Shown in pieces: positions 8,469 to 20,743 of a DNA stretch of 64,000 nt. The DNA comes from Gammaproteobacteria bacterium (GTDB lineage Bacteria > Pseudomonadota > Gammaproteobacteria > Pseudomonadales > Azotimanducaceae), in NCBI GenBank assembly GCA_009841615.1, contig VXLL01000035.1, forward strand, positions 1-64,000, given 5' to 3'. Positions within the stretch are counted from its first letter, which is position 1. Each line of letters starts with the position of its first letter. A program made the translations under genes and the position numbers. A model generated the notes under the pieces. It saw nothing but the letters and a program-made list of their open reading frames with translations. It was not told the origin of the DNA and did not search any database.

Positions 8469-9449
8469 TTATTCATTGTCAAAATACACTGTATGATCCA
8501 GCGAATAGATTTCTTCTGGGTGCCGATGAATGGCCGAAATTACTCCGGAATTTCTTCTAGTCCGGCCAGCTACATATTGAAATCCAGGTCCCGATGTATT
8601 TTCATCGCACTGTAAACACGGATTTAGTTTCCCCTGTTCATCGGTGTGAGGCTTATCCATATTGCCGCGAAGAACATTCCAAAAACCGTAGTATTTGATG
8701 CAGATTGATTTGCAGTGATCAGTCGTGTGGAGGATGTTGTAAGTCCATGTTTCAGCGCAAGGCTCATCAAAACCAACTTCATTCATTAAACAAGTTTTGA
8801 TCTTTTTAGCATTCCGTTTGCGACCACATGATCTAGCCGCTGATGTTAAATCACGATTTTCGAGGTAGCTGGCCAGATTTTTCAGCGAAGAACAAGTCCC
8901 ACAATGACTTGAATGGGTGACAACGTAGCCTGCAGAATGCGCGTCATTTCTACTAACGAACGTACGTAGTTGATACTCAATTTCAGAATCGTCCTCAAAC
9001 CGAAGCGCACACACATCCGCATTCGATTCTGCAGTACTAAACCATCTTGCTACAGATTCCTGTCCTCGAAACAAGAACGTACCGCTTTTCTCGTTAAGTT
9101 CGTACAACTCTTCAGTGGGCGGTATTGGATACTTAAGCTCAATTAGATTTTCGAATGACTGTGTGTGGGGTGGATTAAACGGGTCTAACGTGACAAATTC
9201 CTTCGTTCGGCGGCGCGGCTTTTGAGCCGCCACAAGATTCAATCTCTCGTGAGTCAAGTCTCCATTTATCAGTTCGGTGCGTTTTAGTCTCTGAATTAGT
9301 TCTATCGACTCCACTATAGCTCCCTGTGAAGATTGTTTTAGTACGGCGCTCTCTGCTGAGACGTTCACTTCGTGTGGATGAGTAAATGAGAACGGAATGG
9401 TCAATACTAAGATGAATATGACACCATGGGATCGATCGAATTTGTCCAT
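8469..9449 (-). CDS. cysteine-rich, probably exported protein of unknown function
   Basis: 326 residues. A hydrophobic stretch at about residues 10-24 after a charged start could be a signal peptide. The C-terminal half is rich in cysteine with spaced motifs CGTCSSL, CxSxC, CLQCDE and single Cys at several other points, followed by SGPGFQYVAGRTRRNSG. Such spacing suggests disulphides in the periplasm or outside the cell, or a metal site. I associate the AGRTRRNSG and CLQCDE pattern with uncharacterised algal or protist proteins, from memory only. The gene is on the same strand as the two repeat-protein genes and 75 bases upstream of copy B, so it may head the same transcript. Confidence 0.65.
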   Translation of the reverse strand: MDKFDRSHGVIFILVLTIPFSFTHPHEVNVSAESAVLKQSSQGAIVESIELIQRLKRTELINGDLTHERLNLVAAQKPRRRTKEFVTLDPFNPPHTQSFENLIELKYPIPPTEELYELNEKSGTFLFRGQESVARWFSTAESNADVCALRFEDDSEIEYQLRTFVSRNDAHSAGYVVTHSSHCGTCSSLKNLASYLENRDLTSAARSCGRKRNAKKIKTCLMNEVGFDEPCAETWTYNILHTTDHCKSICIKYYGFWNVLRGNMDKPHTDEQGKLNPCLQCDENTSGPGFQYVAGRTRRNSGVISAIHRHPEEIYSLDHTVYFDNE

Positions 9450-9832
9450 TCGTTGAGGTGATCCTAACTACTATAAATTCAAACTCAACGCGAATCTTTT
9501 TTGTAAGTTTTTCACCATTGAACTGTTGTCAAGACTACGTGACTCGCAAAAGGCAAACAATATCAATTGGGACACTTGTCATCAATCCGTCTTAATCTCC
9601 CGATCTGTCAGCATTCAGACAGAATAAATCCAAATGTAACAGGGTTCGTTGAAAGCAACTCCACTATGTTACAATCGTCTTAGATCGATCACCCAACATT
9701 TACCCAAGCTAGCACACTCTGGAGCAAAAAAATCTGCCCCTGAAGTTGTCGTTCGAATGTAAATTTAAGCAGTGAGTTTAAGACGCTACAGTACTCGGTT
9801 TTGAGGTTCACGATAGCTGTTACCCATTAAAT
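9450..9832. other. 383-base intergenic region between divergent genes
   Basis: This AT-rich stretch lies between the minus-strand cysteine-rich gene and the plus-strand methyltransferase gene, and must hold both promoters. I see no open frame with coding character, no tRNA and no strong promoter match. A short inverted repeat, CTGTC then GACAG, occurs near 9605-9622. Confidence 0.4.
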
Positions 9833-10894
9833 ATGTCCCGTAGCACAATTCATCAATTAGTCATTGAGGACTCGCGCAATGCATCTTCAATCGCTGACAA
9901 CAGCGTGGATCTAGTTGTTACCTCACCTCCTTATCCAATGATCAAAATGTGGGACGATATCTATTCTCAGCAGAATAGAAAGATTCGTCGCGCGCTCACT
10001 AGCGAAAAAGGTAGCCAAGCCTTTGAACTGATGCATGGGGTTCTAGACAGAGTTTGGAAGGAAGTAGACCGAACCCTGGTACCGGGGGGAATCTGTTGTA
10101 TAAACATTGGTGATGCGACTCGAAGTATCGGCGGAAATTTCTCGCTCTATCCAAACCACCAACGAGTCCAACAACAGTTCTTGAAACTTGGATATCAATG
10201 TCTGCCAAGTGTTCTGTGGCGCAAAGTGACAAATGCTCCAAACAAATTTATGGGGTCTGGCATGATGCCGCCGTCCGCTTACGTGACGTTGGAACACGAG
10301 TGGATTTTGATCTTTCGGAAAAACGGTCGCAGACAGTTTGATTCTGACGAGGAACAGCTAAACCGTCTGGCAAGTGCCTACTTCTGGGAAGAACGCAATG
10401 CCTGGTTTAACGACCTGTGGCAACTACCAGGGTCGACGCAACGACTCAATTTGTCAGGTCGCAGATCGCGCAGTGGCGCATTTCCATTTGAACTTCCGTA
10501 TCGATTGATAAACATGTACTCGGTTAAAGGGGATACGGTGCTAGATCCATTCCTGGGGACAGGGACCACAATGTTCGCCGCTATGGCTTCCCAACGCAAC
10601 AGCTTTGGGATTGAGATTGAAGAAAATCTACGCGAATTATTTCTTTCGCAAATTTCAACCGAGAAAGTACTAGCATTGAATCAATACACGAGTCAACGTT
10701 TAAAGCAACACGAACAGTTTGTGCAAGAATTTGAAAAACCAATCAACCACTTCAATGCGAACCACAGTGTCCCTGTGGTAACTCGTCAGGAGACCCAACT
10801 CCGATTTCGCTTCATCGAGTCAGTTCAAACTCGCGACGACCAAACCGTCGTCAACTACACCGACGAAGAACCCATAATTCCTAAAGTGACCTAG
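9833..10894 (+). CDS. solitary DNA methyltransferase, N4-cytosine type
   Basis: 353 residues. Motif IV TSPPY is at residues 30-34; Ser in place of Asp or Asn points to N4-cytosine methylation. The S-adenosylmethionine motif DPFLGTGTT at 238-246 comes after motif IV, giving the beta-class order. A polar tail of about 100 residues follows motif I and may be an accessory region. No restriction endonuclease gene is next to it, so it is either an orphan regulatory methylase or the remnant of a restriction-modification system. It ends 15 bases before the convergent glmS stop codon. The target sequence cannot be read from the gene. Confidence 0.85.
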   Translation: MSRSTIHQLVIEDSRNASSIADNSVDLVVTSPPYPMIKMWDDIYSQQNRKIRRALTSEKGSQAFELMHGVLDRVWKEVDRTLVPGGICCINIGDATRSIGGNFSLYPNHQRVQQQFLKLGYQCLPSVLWRKVTNAPNKFMGSGMMPPSAYVTLEHEWILIFRKNGRRQFDSDEEQLNRLASAYFWEERNAWFNDLWQLPGSTQRLNLSGRRSRSGAFPFELPYRLINMYSVKGDTVLDPFLGTGTTMFAAMASQRNSFGIEIEENLRELFLSQISTEKVLALNQYTSQRLKQHEQFVQEFEKPINHFNANHSVPVVTRQETQLRFRFIESVQTRDDQTVVNYTDEEPIIPKVT

Positions 10895-10909
10895 TCGTAT
10901 TCGCTGAGA

Positions 10910-12745
10910 TCACTCGACTGTAACTGACTTCGCAATATTCCTAGGTTGGTCGATGTCGGTCCCTTTATGGACCGCGATGTGGTAGGCGAGTAGTTGAAGC
11001 GGGATGGTATACACAATTGGAGACAGAACGCGATGTACCTCGGGCACCTCAATGATCGTTACATCTGGTCCGGGCACGAATTCAGTCCCCTCATCTGTAA
11101 ACACGTAGAGCTTACCACCACGGGCGCGAACTTCTTGTAGGTTCGATTGAACTTTTCTTAGCAACTCGTTGCTGGGGGCTACAGCAACCACTGGCATCTT
11201 ACGATCAACTAGTGCAAGGGGGCCATGTTTGAGTTCGCCTGCCGGATAGCCTTCCGCATGTGTGTATGAGAGTTCTTTTAACTTGAGCGCGCCTTCCATA
11301 GCAATGGGATAGTGGGTGCCACGACCAAGGAAGAGAACATGTTTCTTTGTTACAAACTCTTCCGCGAGTGTCTGCATCCTTTCTTTCAATCCCAATACTT
11401 GCTCGATTTTTTCGGGGAGCGTATGTAGCGCTCGAACAATTTCGCGTTCCTCTTCTCCTGGGAAACCCCGAGTTCGGGCAAGTACCAGAGCGAGGAGCAA
11501 TAAATCGACCAACACGGTCGTGAACGCCTTCGTGGAAGCCACGCTCACTTCAACACCCGCTCGCATCGCAATTGCCGAGTCGGAATCCCGCATCAGTGTG
11601 CTCGTGGTGACATTACCAATATTCATGGTGTGCAGATAATCGCGAGTTTGGGCTAATCGTAAAGCGGCGATTGTGTCAGCAGATTCACCTGACTGAGACA
11701 GCGACAAGAACAGAGAATTTTTCGGCAGTGCTGCGTTTCGATAACGAAACTCTGAGGCGATCTCAGCATCACAAGGAACACGCGCGAGATCTTCGATCCA
11801 ATATCGCGCGACTAGAGCCGCATAGAAACTCGTTCCACAACCGACTATCGTGAGTGCTTCGGTTTTTTCTAGGACATCTACGGCTTCTATGCCAAACGTT
11901 TGGGCTACGACTTCCGAACTTGTAATTCGACCTTCCAAGGTGTTACGAATACTCTCTGGTTGCGCGTGAATTTCCTTCTCCATAAAGTGTCGATAGCCAC
12001 CTTTGTCTATCCGATCACCTTGATCTAAAACAATCTCCGTTGCTCGATCGACCTGATTTCCGTCTCCGTCGAAAATCGTTACCTGTTCGCTATCCAAAAC
12101 CGCTAATTCATCATCTTCAAGAAAGAGAAATCGGTCCGTAAACGAACGCAAAGAAAGCACGTCGGATCCAATGAAGTTTGCATTCTTCCCAATTCCGATA
12201 ACTAGGGGACACCCTCGTTTCGCGGCAACGATCTGACCGCGCTCCGCACTGGACATCAAACCGATCGCAAATGCGCCTTCAAGCTTTGACATGCCACGAC
12301 GAACAGCTTCTGCGAGATTCATCCCACCGTGAATGAATTCGGCTACGAGATGGACAATTACTTCAGAATCCGTGTCGGACTCAAATCGACCACCTCTTGC
12401 GGTGATGTCAGCTCGTAACTCCAAGAAATTCTCGATAATCCCGTTGTGCACTAGTGTTAACCGACCATCCAACATATGTGGATGTGAGTTCCTTTCACTG
12501 GGTTTACCATGTGTCGCCCATCGGGTGTGCGCTATCCCAGCGCTACCCGATATAGGTTTTTGTTCTAGTTGGTCAACTAGTTGCTGGACTTTCCCAACAA
12601 CACGGACGCGATTGAAAGCGCCATTACTTGTATTTTGGATCGCGATACCCGCAGAGTCATAACCCCGATACTCCAACCTTGAGAGTCCTTCTAGCAAGGT
12701 CGCTTGCACCGCGGCAGTCCCTGTTGCACCGACGATACCACACAT
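10910..12745 (-). CDS. glmS: glutamine-fructose-6-phosphate aminotransferase
   Basis: 611 residues, the usual length. It makes glucosamine-6-phosphate from fructose-6-phosphate and glutamine in the cytosol, the first step toward UDP-GlcNAc for peptidoglycan and lipopolysaccharide. The protein starts MCGIVG, so Cys2 is the N-terminal nucleophile after Met removal. An N-terminal class II glutaminase domain is followed by two SIS sugar-isomerase domains (SQSGESADT in the first) and the conserved C-terminus DQPRNIAKSVTVE. It begins two bases after the glmU stop codon, so the two are translationally close. This is the same order as in other gammaproteobacteria, downstream of the atp operon. Confidence 0.97.
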   Translation of the reverse strand: MCGIVGATGTAAVQATLLEGLSRLEYRGYDSAGIAIQNTSNGAFNRVRVVGKVQQLVDQLEQKPISGSAGIAHTRWATHGKPSERNSHPHMLDGRLTLVHNGIIENFLELRADITARGGRFESDTDSEVIVHLVAEFIHGGMNLAEAVRRGMSKLEGAFAIGLMSSAERGQIVAAKRGCPLVIGIGKNANFIGSDVLSLRSFTDRFLFLEDDELAVLDSEQVTIFDGDGNQVDRATEIVLDQGDRIDKGGYRHFMEKEIHAQPESIRNTLEGRITSSEVVAQTFGIEAVDVLEKTEALTIVGCGTSFYAALVARYWIEDLARVPCDAEIASEFRYRNAALPKNSLFLSLSQSGESADTIAALRLAQTRDYLHTMNIGNVTTSTLMRDSDSAIAMRAGVEVSVASTKAFTTVLVDLLLLALVLARTRGFPGEEEREIVRALHTLPEKIEQVLGLKERMQTLAEEFVTKKHVLFLGRGTHYPIAMEGALKLKELSYTHAEGYPAGELKHGPLALVDRKMPVVAVAPSNELLRKVQSNLQEVRARGGKLYVFTDEGTEFVPGPDVTIIEVPEVHRVLSPIVYTIPLQLLAYHIAVHKGTDIDQPRNIAKSVTVE

Positions 12746-12747
12746 AT

Positions 12748-14118
12748 TTAGGGCTGCTTTCTCCGCACCGTTGGTGGCACCCAGTTTTGGATCTCTCGTT
12801 GGCGCGTTCTAGACACAACTAGTGAAGGACTTTTAACGTCACGAGTCACGGTCGTCCCTGCCGCGATAAACGCTCCCGAATGTACATTCAAAGGTGCTAT
12901 TAATGTACTGTTCGTACCTACGAAAACATCGTCTCCGATTACGGTTTGATGTTTGCGTTCACCATCAAAATTGCAGGTGATTGCACCCGCTCCGATATTG
13001 GTGTTCGCACCAATGTTCGCATCACCTATGTACGCGAGATGGCTTGCTTTCGCGCGCGTTCCAAGTTGTGATGCTTTCACTTCTACAAAGTTTCCGACTC
13101 GCACCTCATCGGCTAAAGAGGTGCCCGGCCGGATTCGCGCGAACGGACCGATGGAGCATCGTTTTCCGACTGTCGCCGATTCTAATATTGAATATTCAAG
13201 TACTTTCGCGTCGGTTCCGATCTCTGTGTTCCTTAAAACACTTCCGGGGCCTATATACACTCCATCCCCTAAGCGTACTTCTCCTTCAATCAGCACGTTC
13301 ACATCAACAACACAGTCAATTCCTGTTACTAAATTGCCCCGTAAATCGAACCGATCTGGGTCTCGAAGCGTTAGTCCCTTCCGCATTAGTTCACGCACTC
13401 GACGACTTCGCAGAATTGTTTCGACCTCTGCTAACTCGACTCGATCGTTGATCCCACGAATCTCGTCTGGATCTTCAACCGAAACGGTTTGAACTGGAAT
13501 TTCTGTTTCGACTGCTAGTTGTACGATCTCGGTTAGATAAAGCTCGTTTTGCGCGTTATTACGGGTCAGTCTATCCAGCAATTGTTCCAATATTTTTCGC
13601 GAAACTCCTATGACGCCGCTATTGACTTCCCGAATCGCTTTCTGTGTTTGGGACGCATCTTTGTCTTCGATTATCGTAATGACTTTTCCATTCGAATCTC
13701 GTTCGATACGCCCGTATCCACATGGATCGTCCAACTCTGCAGTGACGATCGTAATTCCTTCCGGACAAGCGCTTGCAGCTTTCTGTATTGACTGTGCAGA
13801 CAGCATTGGTGTATCGCCGGTTACGATCACGACAGTTGCATCTTTAGTTACGTGCGGAATTGCTTGCAATACTGCGTGCCCGGTACCGTCCTGAGATTCT
13901 TGATGAACCCAGTTTACTGCGTCGTGGTCGAAAGTTTGCTCTGCTAGCTCCTGCATCGAAGGTTGAATAATCACATGAACTCGCGCCGGCGATGCTGCTT
14001 GCACCGCACGAACCACGTGTGCTAGAATTGGAGAGTCTAACAAAGTGTGGAAAACTTTGGGGACACGCGAACGCATTCGCGTACCGGCACCTGCCGCTAG
14101 AACAACCACTTCAAGCAC
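12748..14118 (-). CDS. glmU: bifunctional GlcNAc-1-phosphate uridyltransferase / GlcN-1-phosphate acetyltransferase
   Basis: 456 residues. The N-terminal pyrophosphorylase domain has the nucleotide loop AAGAGTRMRSRVPK near residues 8-21, and the C-terminal half is a left-handed beta helix of hexapeptide repeats with the acetyltransferase site. It makes UDP-GlcNAc from glucosamine-1-phosphate, acetyl-CoA and UTP. It lies between atpC and glmS on the minus strand, 118 bases after atpC, so it may be read from the atp operon or from its own start in that gap. Confidence 0.97.
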   Translation of the reverse strand: MLEVVVLAAGAGTRMRSRVPKVFHTLLDSPILAHVVRAVQAASPARVHVIIQPSMQELAEQTFDHDAVNWVHQESQDGTGHAVLQAIPHVTKDATVVIVTGDTPMLSAQSIQKAASACPEGITIVTAELDDPCGYGRIERDSNGKVITIIEDKDASQTQKAIREVNSGVIGVSRKILEQLLDRLTRNNAQNELYLTEIVQLAVETEIPVQTVSVEDPDEIRGINDRVELAEVETILRSRRVRELMRKGLTLRDPDRFDLRGNLVTGIDCVVDVNVLIEGEVRLGDGVYIGPGSVLRNTEIGTDAKVLEYSILESATVGKRCSIGPFARIRPGTSLADEVRVGNFVEVKASQLGTRAKASHLAYIGDANIGANTNIGAGAITCNFDGERKHQTVIGDDVFVGTNSTLIAPLNVHSGAFIAAGTTVTRDVKSPSLVVSRTRQREIQNWVPPTVRRKQP

Positions 14119-14236
14119 TTCGGTATTCTCTCGACATCAAAATTTCAAGGGTTAAAGTCGACCACGAGTCTAAGGAAACATATCAATGATATGAATAACC
14201 ATAGCAAATCCACCAACCTTGGGTGTTTTGAGCTGG

Positions 14237-14659
14237 CTAGCGCCTGCGTTTACGCAGTTCTTCGAGTGTGCGTTGTTGGCCGAGTGAATCTGCGACCATC
14301 GATTCGGCACGGGCAAAATCGATTTCATTTGCTTGCTCATCCATGAGTTTGCGAGCTCGTTCCTGAGTTTCCTTCGCTTCTGCCTCATCTATGTCGTCCG
14401 CTCGAATCGCGGTGTCCGCTAGGACGATTACGCCGCTGGGTTGAACCTCTAGATATCCTCCAGAAGCGAAAAAGATTTCTTCAGTTTGATCTTCAAGTTT
14501 CAGGCGTACTGGCCCGGCTTTGATCCCTGTAAGCAATGGTGCATGACCTGGAAGAATACCAAGATCCCCTTCGGAGCCGGCGGCTACCACCATCGTAACT
14601 TTGCCGGAAAATATTTCCTGTTCGGCACTAACGATGCTGCAATTCATAAGAGAAGCCAT
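14237..14659 (-). CDS. atpC: ATP synthase F1 epsilon subunit
   Basis: 140 residues. The N-terminal beta sandwich is recognisable from CSIVSAEQEIFSG and the segment GDLGILPGHAPLLTGIKAG, and the C-terminal two-helix domain follows. It links the central stalk to the c-ring and can inhibit ATP hydrolysis. It is the last gene of the atp operon and starts four bases after the atpD stop codon. Confidence 0.97.
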   Translation of the reverse strand: MASLMNCSIVSAEQEIFSGKVTMVVAAGSEGDLGILPGHAPLLTGIKAGPVRLKLEDQTEEIFFASGGYLEVQPSGVIVLADTAIRADDIDEAEAKETQERARKLMDEQANEIDFARAESMVADSLGQQRTLEELRKRRR

Positions 14660-14663
14660 CGTG

Positions 14664-16091
<1,428 letters not shown>

Positions 16092-16098
16092 TTAATCG

Positions 16099-16962
16099 CT
16101 AAATCGCTGCGGCTCCGCCGACTATTTCAGCAATTTCTTGGGTGATGGAGGCTTGTCGAACATTGTTGTAAAGCAGATTTAAGTCGTCGATCATGGCGGC
16201 CGCGTTGTCCGTCGCGTTTTTCATCGCGATCATTCGAGCGGACTGCTCACAAGCAACGTTTTCAATTACTGCTTGATACACTTGAGATTCGATGTATCGT
16301 TGAACCAAACCCTCAATTAACACGCTTGCTTCTGGTTCATAAATGTAATCCCAAGAGTGCGTCGTCTGCAAATCGTCAGATTTACTCAGAGGTAACAATT
16401 GGCGGACGTGTGGTCGCTGCGTCATGCTATTGACAAAAGTGTTTGAAACTAGATTTACTCGTTGGACTGTGTTATCCACAAACTCATCGAAGACGATCTT
16501 CAGCCCCCCGATAAGCGGTTCTATTTCAGGTAACTCGCCGATATCGGGAATTGCAGCTTTGACGTTTCCGCCAACCGACCGGAAAAAAGTGATAGCCTTG
16601 TTCCCCAATATCGCCAGATCAGCCTGAACGGACTGTTGTTGCCACAGATTGATGTCTTTAAGTAGTGCGCGAAAGAGGTTGGCGTTTAAGCCGCCGCATT
16701 GTCCTTTGTCGGTAGAAATTACTATGTAACTGATCCGCTTGACTTCTTCGGGATCGGTCATGTATTGATGCGTGTATTCTGGGCGCGCGCTCGCAAGATG
16801 ACCAATTATTTGGCGTAAACGGTGAGCATAGGGTCGGGCTGCGTGCATGCGTTGCTGTGTGCGTCGCATCTTGCTCGCCGCGACCATCTGCATCGCACTA
16901 GTTACCTTTTTGGTATTTTGAATGCTACCGATCTTCTTCTTGATCTCGCGGCCGGCGGCCAT
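16099..16962 (-). CDS. atpG: ATP synthase F1 gamma subunit
   Basis: 287 residues, the normal size. It forms the rotating central shaft. The N-terminal helix has KKIGSIQNTKKVTSAMQMVAASKMR-type sequence, and the C-terminal helix ends in QASITQEIAEIVGGAAAI, both family hallmarks. The start codon overlaps the atpA stop codon by one base (TAATG), which points to coupled translation. Confidence 0.97.
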   Translation of the reverse strand: MAAGREIKKKIGSIQNTKKVTSAMQMVAASKMRRTQQRMHAARPYAHRLRQIIGHLASARPEYTHQYMTDPEEVKRISYIVISTDKGQCGGLNANLFRALLKDINLWQQQSVQADLAILGNKAITFFRSVGGNVKAAIPDIGELPEIEPLIGGLKIVFDEFVDNTVQRVNLVSNTFVNSMTQRPHVRQLLPLSKSDDLQTTHSWDYIYEPEASVLIEGLVQRYIESQVYQAVIENVACEQSARMIAMKNATDNAAAMIDDLNLLYNNVRQASITQEIAEIVGGAAAI

Positions 16963-18521
16963 TAACTGTCTCCGTACGAGTGCGTTGCAACAAAATCATC
17001 GATGGCTTTCCGCATGTACGCAACGATCTCATCGTTATAGTCCCCAGTCTCGGTGATCTCTTTCATCCAGTCTCCATGGTGGGTGTTCATGTAGTTAAGC
17101 AAATCTCGCTCAAACTCTAACACTCTGGACACCGGGACATCCACTAGATAGCCTTCGTTTCCAGCAAACAACGACACACCCATTTCGGCAACAGACATCG
17201 GTGTGAACTGTTGCTGTTTCATGAGCTCTTCAATTCGTTGCCCGTGTTCTAACTGTTTTCTGGTCGCTTCGTCGAGATCTGACGCGAACTGTGAGAATGC
17301 AGCGAGTTCTCGATATTGTGCAAGAGCTAACTTCACACCGCCGGACAATTTGCGGATAAAGTCAACTTGTGCAGCCCCGCCAACTCGAGATACCGAAATC
17401 CCTGGACTCATCGCTGGTCGCAGTCCAGCGTTAAATCGGTCTGTTTCCAAGAAAATCTGCCCGTCAGTGATCGAAATCACGTTGGTCGGAACGAACGCTG
17501 ATACATCGCCCGCTTGCGTCTCAATTATCGGTAGGGCTGTTAGCGAACCTGTGCGACCCTTAACCTCGCCGTTCGTCATTTGTTCTACGTATTCAGCATT
17601 AACGCGCGCGGCGCGTTCTAGTAATCGCGAATGGAGGTAGAAAATGTCTCCTGGGTACGCCTCTCGGCCCGGAGGACGACGTAAAAGAAGCGAGACTTGA
17701 CGATATGCCCAAGCCTGTTTCGTTAGATCGTCGTAAATTATTAAAGCGTCTTGTCCTGTATCGCGGAAGTACTCTCCCATACTGCAACCTGCATAGGGCG
17801 CGATGTATTGCAGAGGAGCTGGTTCTGATGCCGAGGCTGCTACGACGATCGTGTTTTCTAATGCGCCGTTTTCTTCTAAGGTTCGTACGATGTTGGCGAT
17901 GGTCGACATCTTTTGTCCGACAGCAACATAGACGCACTTGATGCCTTTGTCTTTTTGATTGATCACTGTATCCACGGCGATCGCTGTTTTACCGATCTGT
18001 CGATCGCCAATAATCAACTCGCGTTGGCCGCGACCGAGGGGGATCATGGAATCGATACACTTGATTCCGGTCTGCACTGGTTCCGACACAGACTGTCGTG
18101 CAATTACACCTGGTGCGACCTTTTCAATCGGTGATGATGCTGACGCATTGATCGGCCCCTTGCCATCAATGGGATTTCCTAGGGCATCAACGACTCGTCC
18201 TAGAAGTTCTGGGCCAACAGGTACTTCCGCGATACGCTTCGTACAACGCGCGGTCATACCTTCAGAAAGGGTTTGGTAATCGCCTAGTACCACTGCGCCG
18301 ACCGAATCGCGTTCTAAGTTCATCGCCATGCCCATGACGCCACCAGAGAACTCTACCATTTCTCCGTACTGCACGTCAGCAAGTCCATGAATTCTCACGA
18401 TCCCATCCGCAACGGAAACGATGGTACCTTCATTTTGTGCCTGGGAAGTTAGATCGAGATTGGCGATCCGATCTTTGATAAGGTCGCTAATTTCTGATGG
18501 ATTTAATGCTTGTTGCTTCAT
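16962..18521 (-). CDS. atpA: ATP synthase F1 alpha subunit
   Basis: 519 residues. It is the non-catalytic nucleotide-binding subunit, with Walker A GDRQIGKT near residues 169-176 and the family segment [22 protein letters not shown]. The N-terminal [14 protein letters not shown] helix contacts delta. It lies between atpH and atpG, 17 bases from atpH. Confidence 0.98.
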   Translation of the reverse strand: MKQQALNPSEISDLIKDRIANLDLTSQAQNEGTIVSVADGIVRIHGLADVQYGEMVEFSGGVMGMAMNLERDSVGAVVLGDYQTLSEGMTARCTKRIAEVPVGPELLGRVVDALGNPIDGKGPINASASSPIEKVAPGVIARQSVSEPVQTGIKCIDSMIPLGRGQRELIIGDRQIGKTAIAVDTVINQKDKGIKCVYVAVGQKMSTIANIVRTLEENGALENTIVVAASASEPAPLQYIAPYAGCSMGEYFRDTGQDALIIYDDLTKQAWAYRQVSLLLRRPPGREAYPGDIFYLHSRLLERAARVNAEYVEQMTNGEVKGRTGSLTALPIIETQAGDVSAFVPTNVISITDGQIFLETDRFNAGLRPAMSPGISVSRVGGAAQVDFIRKLSGGVKLALAQYRELAAFSQFASDLDEATRKQLEHGQRIEELMKQQQFTPMSVAEMGVSLFAGNEGYLVDVPVSRVLEFERDLLNYMNTHHGDWMKEITETGDYNDEIVAYMRKAIDDFVATHSYGDS

Positions 18522-18538
18522 TTTTTCGTTACTTTAAC

Positions 18539-19078
18539 CTAAGTTCGCATCAAGGATGTTTGTAGTTTCTCTAGTTTTCCACGGACCGTACCATCAAGCA
18601 CAGTGTCTCCTGCGCGAATTAGAGCTCCGCCAACAATTTCGGGATCTACATTGATGGTTAAATTGATTTCCCGTTGGTATTTCCGAGTAAGTGCATCGTC
18701 AAATGCTTTGATTTCTTCGGGTGTGAGTTCCACTGCCGTGGTGACCTCCACCGCGAGTGTTTTGCGTTCTTCCGCTAGGAGTTCTTCGAAAGTCGCTCGA
18801 ATTTCTGGGATCAAATCGAGACGCTGATTCTCCGCTAATACCCGCACAAACCGTTTTGTACTCTCCGTCAAATCGTCTTCGAGTAAGTCGATCACCGTCG
18901 TCGCTTTCGCTACGGCAGTATGCACTGGAGAAGAAACGTACTCACTGATCTCAGCCGTGCAGGTGACCTGAGCGAGCTGTTCAAGCGCGCACGACCAATG
19001 ATCGAATCGATCGCTCTCTCTCGCAATATCAAACGCGGCAAGCGCGTAAGGTCGTGCTAGAGTTGCTGCTTCTACCAA
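18539..19078 (-). CDS. atpH: ATP synthase F1 delta subunit
   Basis: 179 residues. It connects F1 to the peripheral stalk. The N-terminal six-helix bundle begins with LARPYALAAFDIARE, and the C-terminal end DTVLDGTVRGKLEKLQTSL is typical. It is placed between atpF and atpA, with three bases separating it from the atpF stop. Confidence 0.96.
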   Translation of the reverse strand: MVEAATLARPYALAAFDIARESDRFDHWSCALEQLAQVTCTAEISEYVSSPVHTAVAKATTVIDLLEDDLTESTKRFVRVLAENQRLDLIPEIRATFEELLAEERKTLAVEVTTAVELTPEEIKAFDDALTRKYQREINLTINVDPEIVGGALIRAGDTVLDGTVRGKLEKLQTSLMRT

Positions 19079-19081
19079 CTG

Positions 19082-19552
19082 TTAGAGTTCCCGGACGAGG
19101 TTTTCAAGCATCGCGGAGTGCTTGCGACGGTCGATTTCGCTACTCAAGATTCGAGAAGCTCCAACAACCGCTAAATATGCCACTTCCTGACGCAGATTCT
19201 CGCGAGCTCGATTGATCTCTTGCGTGATTTCTGCACGTGCAGTGGTAAGTATGCGCTCTCCTTCTTCTCGGGCTTGCTCCTTCGCATCATCTACGACCAT
19301 TGTCGCTTGGGCGCGCGCTTGTTCAATGAGCCGTTGACCTTCCGCTCTAGCATCTCGCAAAAGCACTTCGGCATCAGCATTCGACTTCGCTAGTGCTTCT
19401 TCAGCCTTCTCTGCGTTTTCGAGACCTTGCGCGATCCGTTCTTGACGCGCGCGCATCGCGTTAATAAGCGGAGGCCAAACGAATGCACGACAAATCGCGA
19501 TAAACGCGAAGAACGCAAGTGTGAGCCCAATCAGCGTCGCATTAATGTCCAT
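19082..19552 (-). CDS. atpF: ATP synthase F0 subunit b
   Basis: 156 residues from the ATG at 19552. The frame extends upstream to 19603, but that extension would overlap atpE and the protein from MDINATLIG aligns with known AtpF starts. The N-terminal membrane helix (about residues 5-25, [19 protein letters not shown]) is followed by a long charged coiled coil that forms the peripheral stalk. It begins 16 bases after the atpE stop. Confidence 0.96.
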   Translation of the reverse strand: MDINATLIGLTLAFFAFIAICRAFVWPPLINAMRARQERIAQGLENAEKAEEALAKSNADAEVLLRDARAEGQRLIEQARAQATMVVDDAKEQAREEGERILTTARAEITQEINRARENLRQEVAYLAVVGASRILSSEIDRRKHSAMLENLVREL

Positions 19553-19568
19553 AGCTTTATACTCTCGT

Positions 19569-19826
19569 TTAGCCGCTACCAGCAAAGATGATGTACATGC
19601 CAATACCGACAGCCATCATTGGGATCGCGTCGATTAGTCCAAGCACGATGAACATTTGGGTACGTAATAACGGTAGCATTTCAGGTTGTCGCGCGATTGC
19701 TTGAAGGTAGCTGTTCCCTAAATTCCCAACTCCCAACGCTGCTCCGATCGCCGCCATTCCAAGCATTAATGCGCCGGCGGCAAAACCACCCATTTTTAGT
19801 AATGTCGACAATAAAGTAGGATCCAT
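19569..19826 (-). CDS. atpE: ATP synthase F0 subunit c
   Basis: 85 residues forming two membrane helices around the polar loop ARQPE. The proton-carrying acidic residue is Asp66 in GLIDAIPM, and the surrounding residues resemble proton-type E. coli AtpE, not the sodium-type pattern. It makes the rotor ring in the inner membrane. It lies between atpB and atpF. Confidence 0.97.
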   Translation of the reverse strand: MDPTLLSTLLKMGGFAAGALMLGMAAIGAALGVGNLGNSYLQAIARQPEMLPLLRTQMFIVLGLIDAIPMMAVGIGMYIIFAGSG

Positions 19827-19849
19827 ATTTTCTCCAGTGAATTAAAGAT

Positions 19850-20719
<870 letters not shown>

Positions 20720-20743
20720 TCACCTACGAACTCGATCCTAAAT

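Noticed and set aside
12953..13492. 179-codon plus-strand frame
   Set aside because: It lies fully antisense to glmU and codes for a low-complexity Ser/Arg/Thr protein typical of shadow frames.
14170..14388. 72-codon minus-strand frame after atpC
   Set aside because: It overlaps the end of atpC in another frame and has no ribosome-binding site; the glmU-atpC gap has no gene.
19553..19603. N-terminal extension of atpF
   Set aside because: It overlaps atpE and is absent from the family; the ATG at 19552 fits known AtpF proteins.
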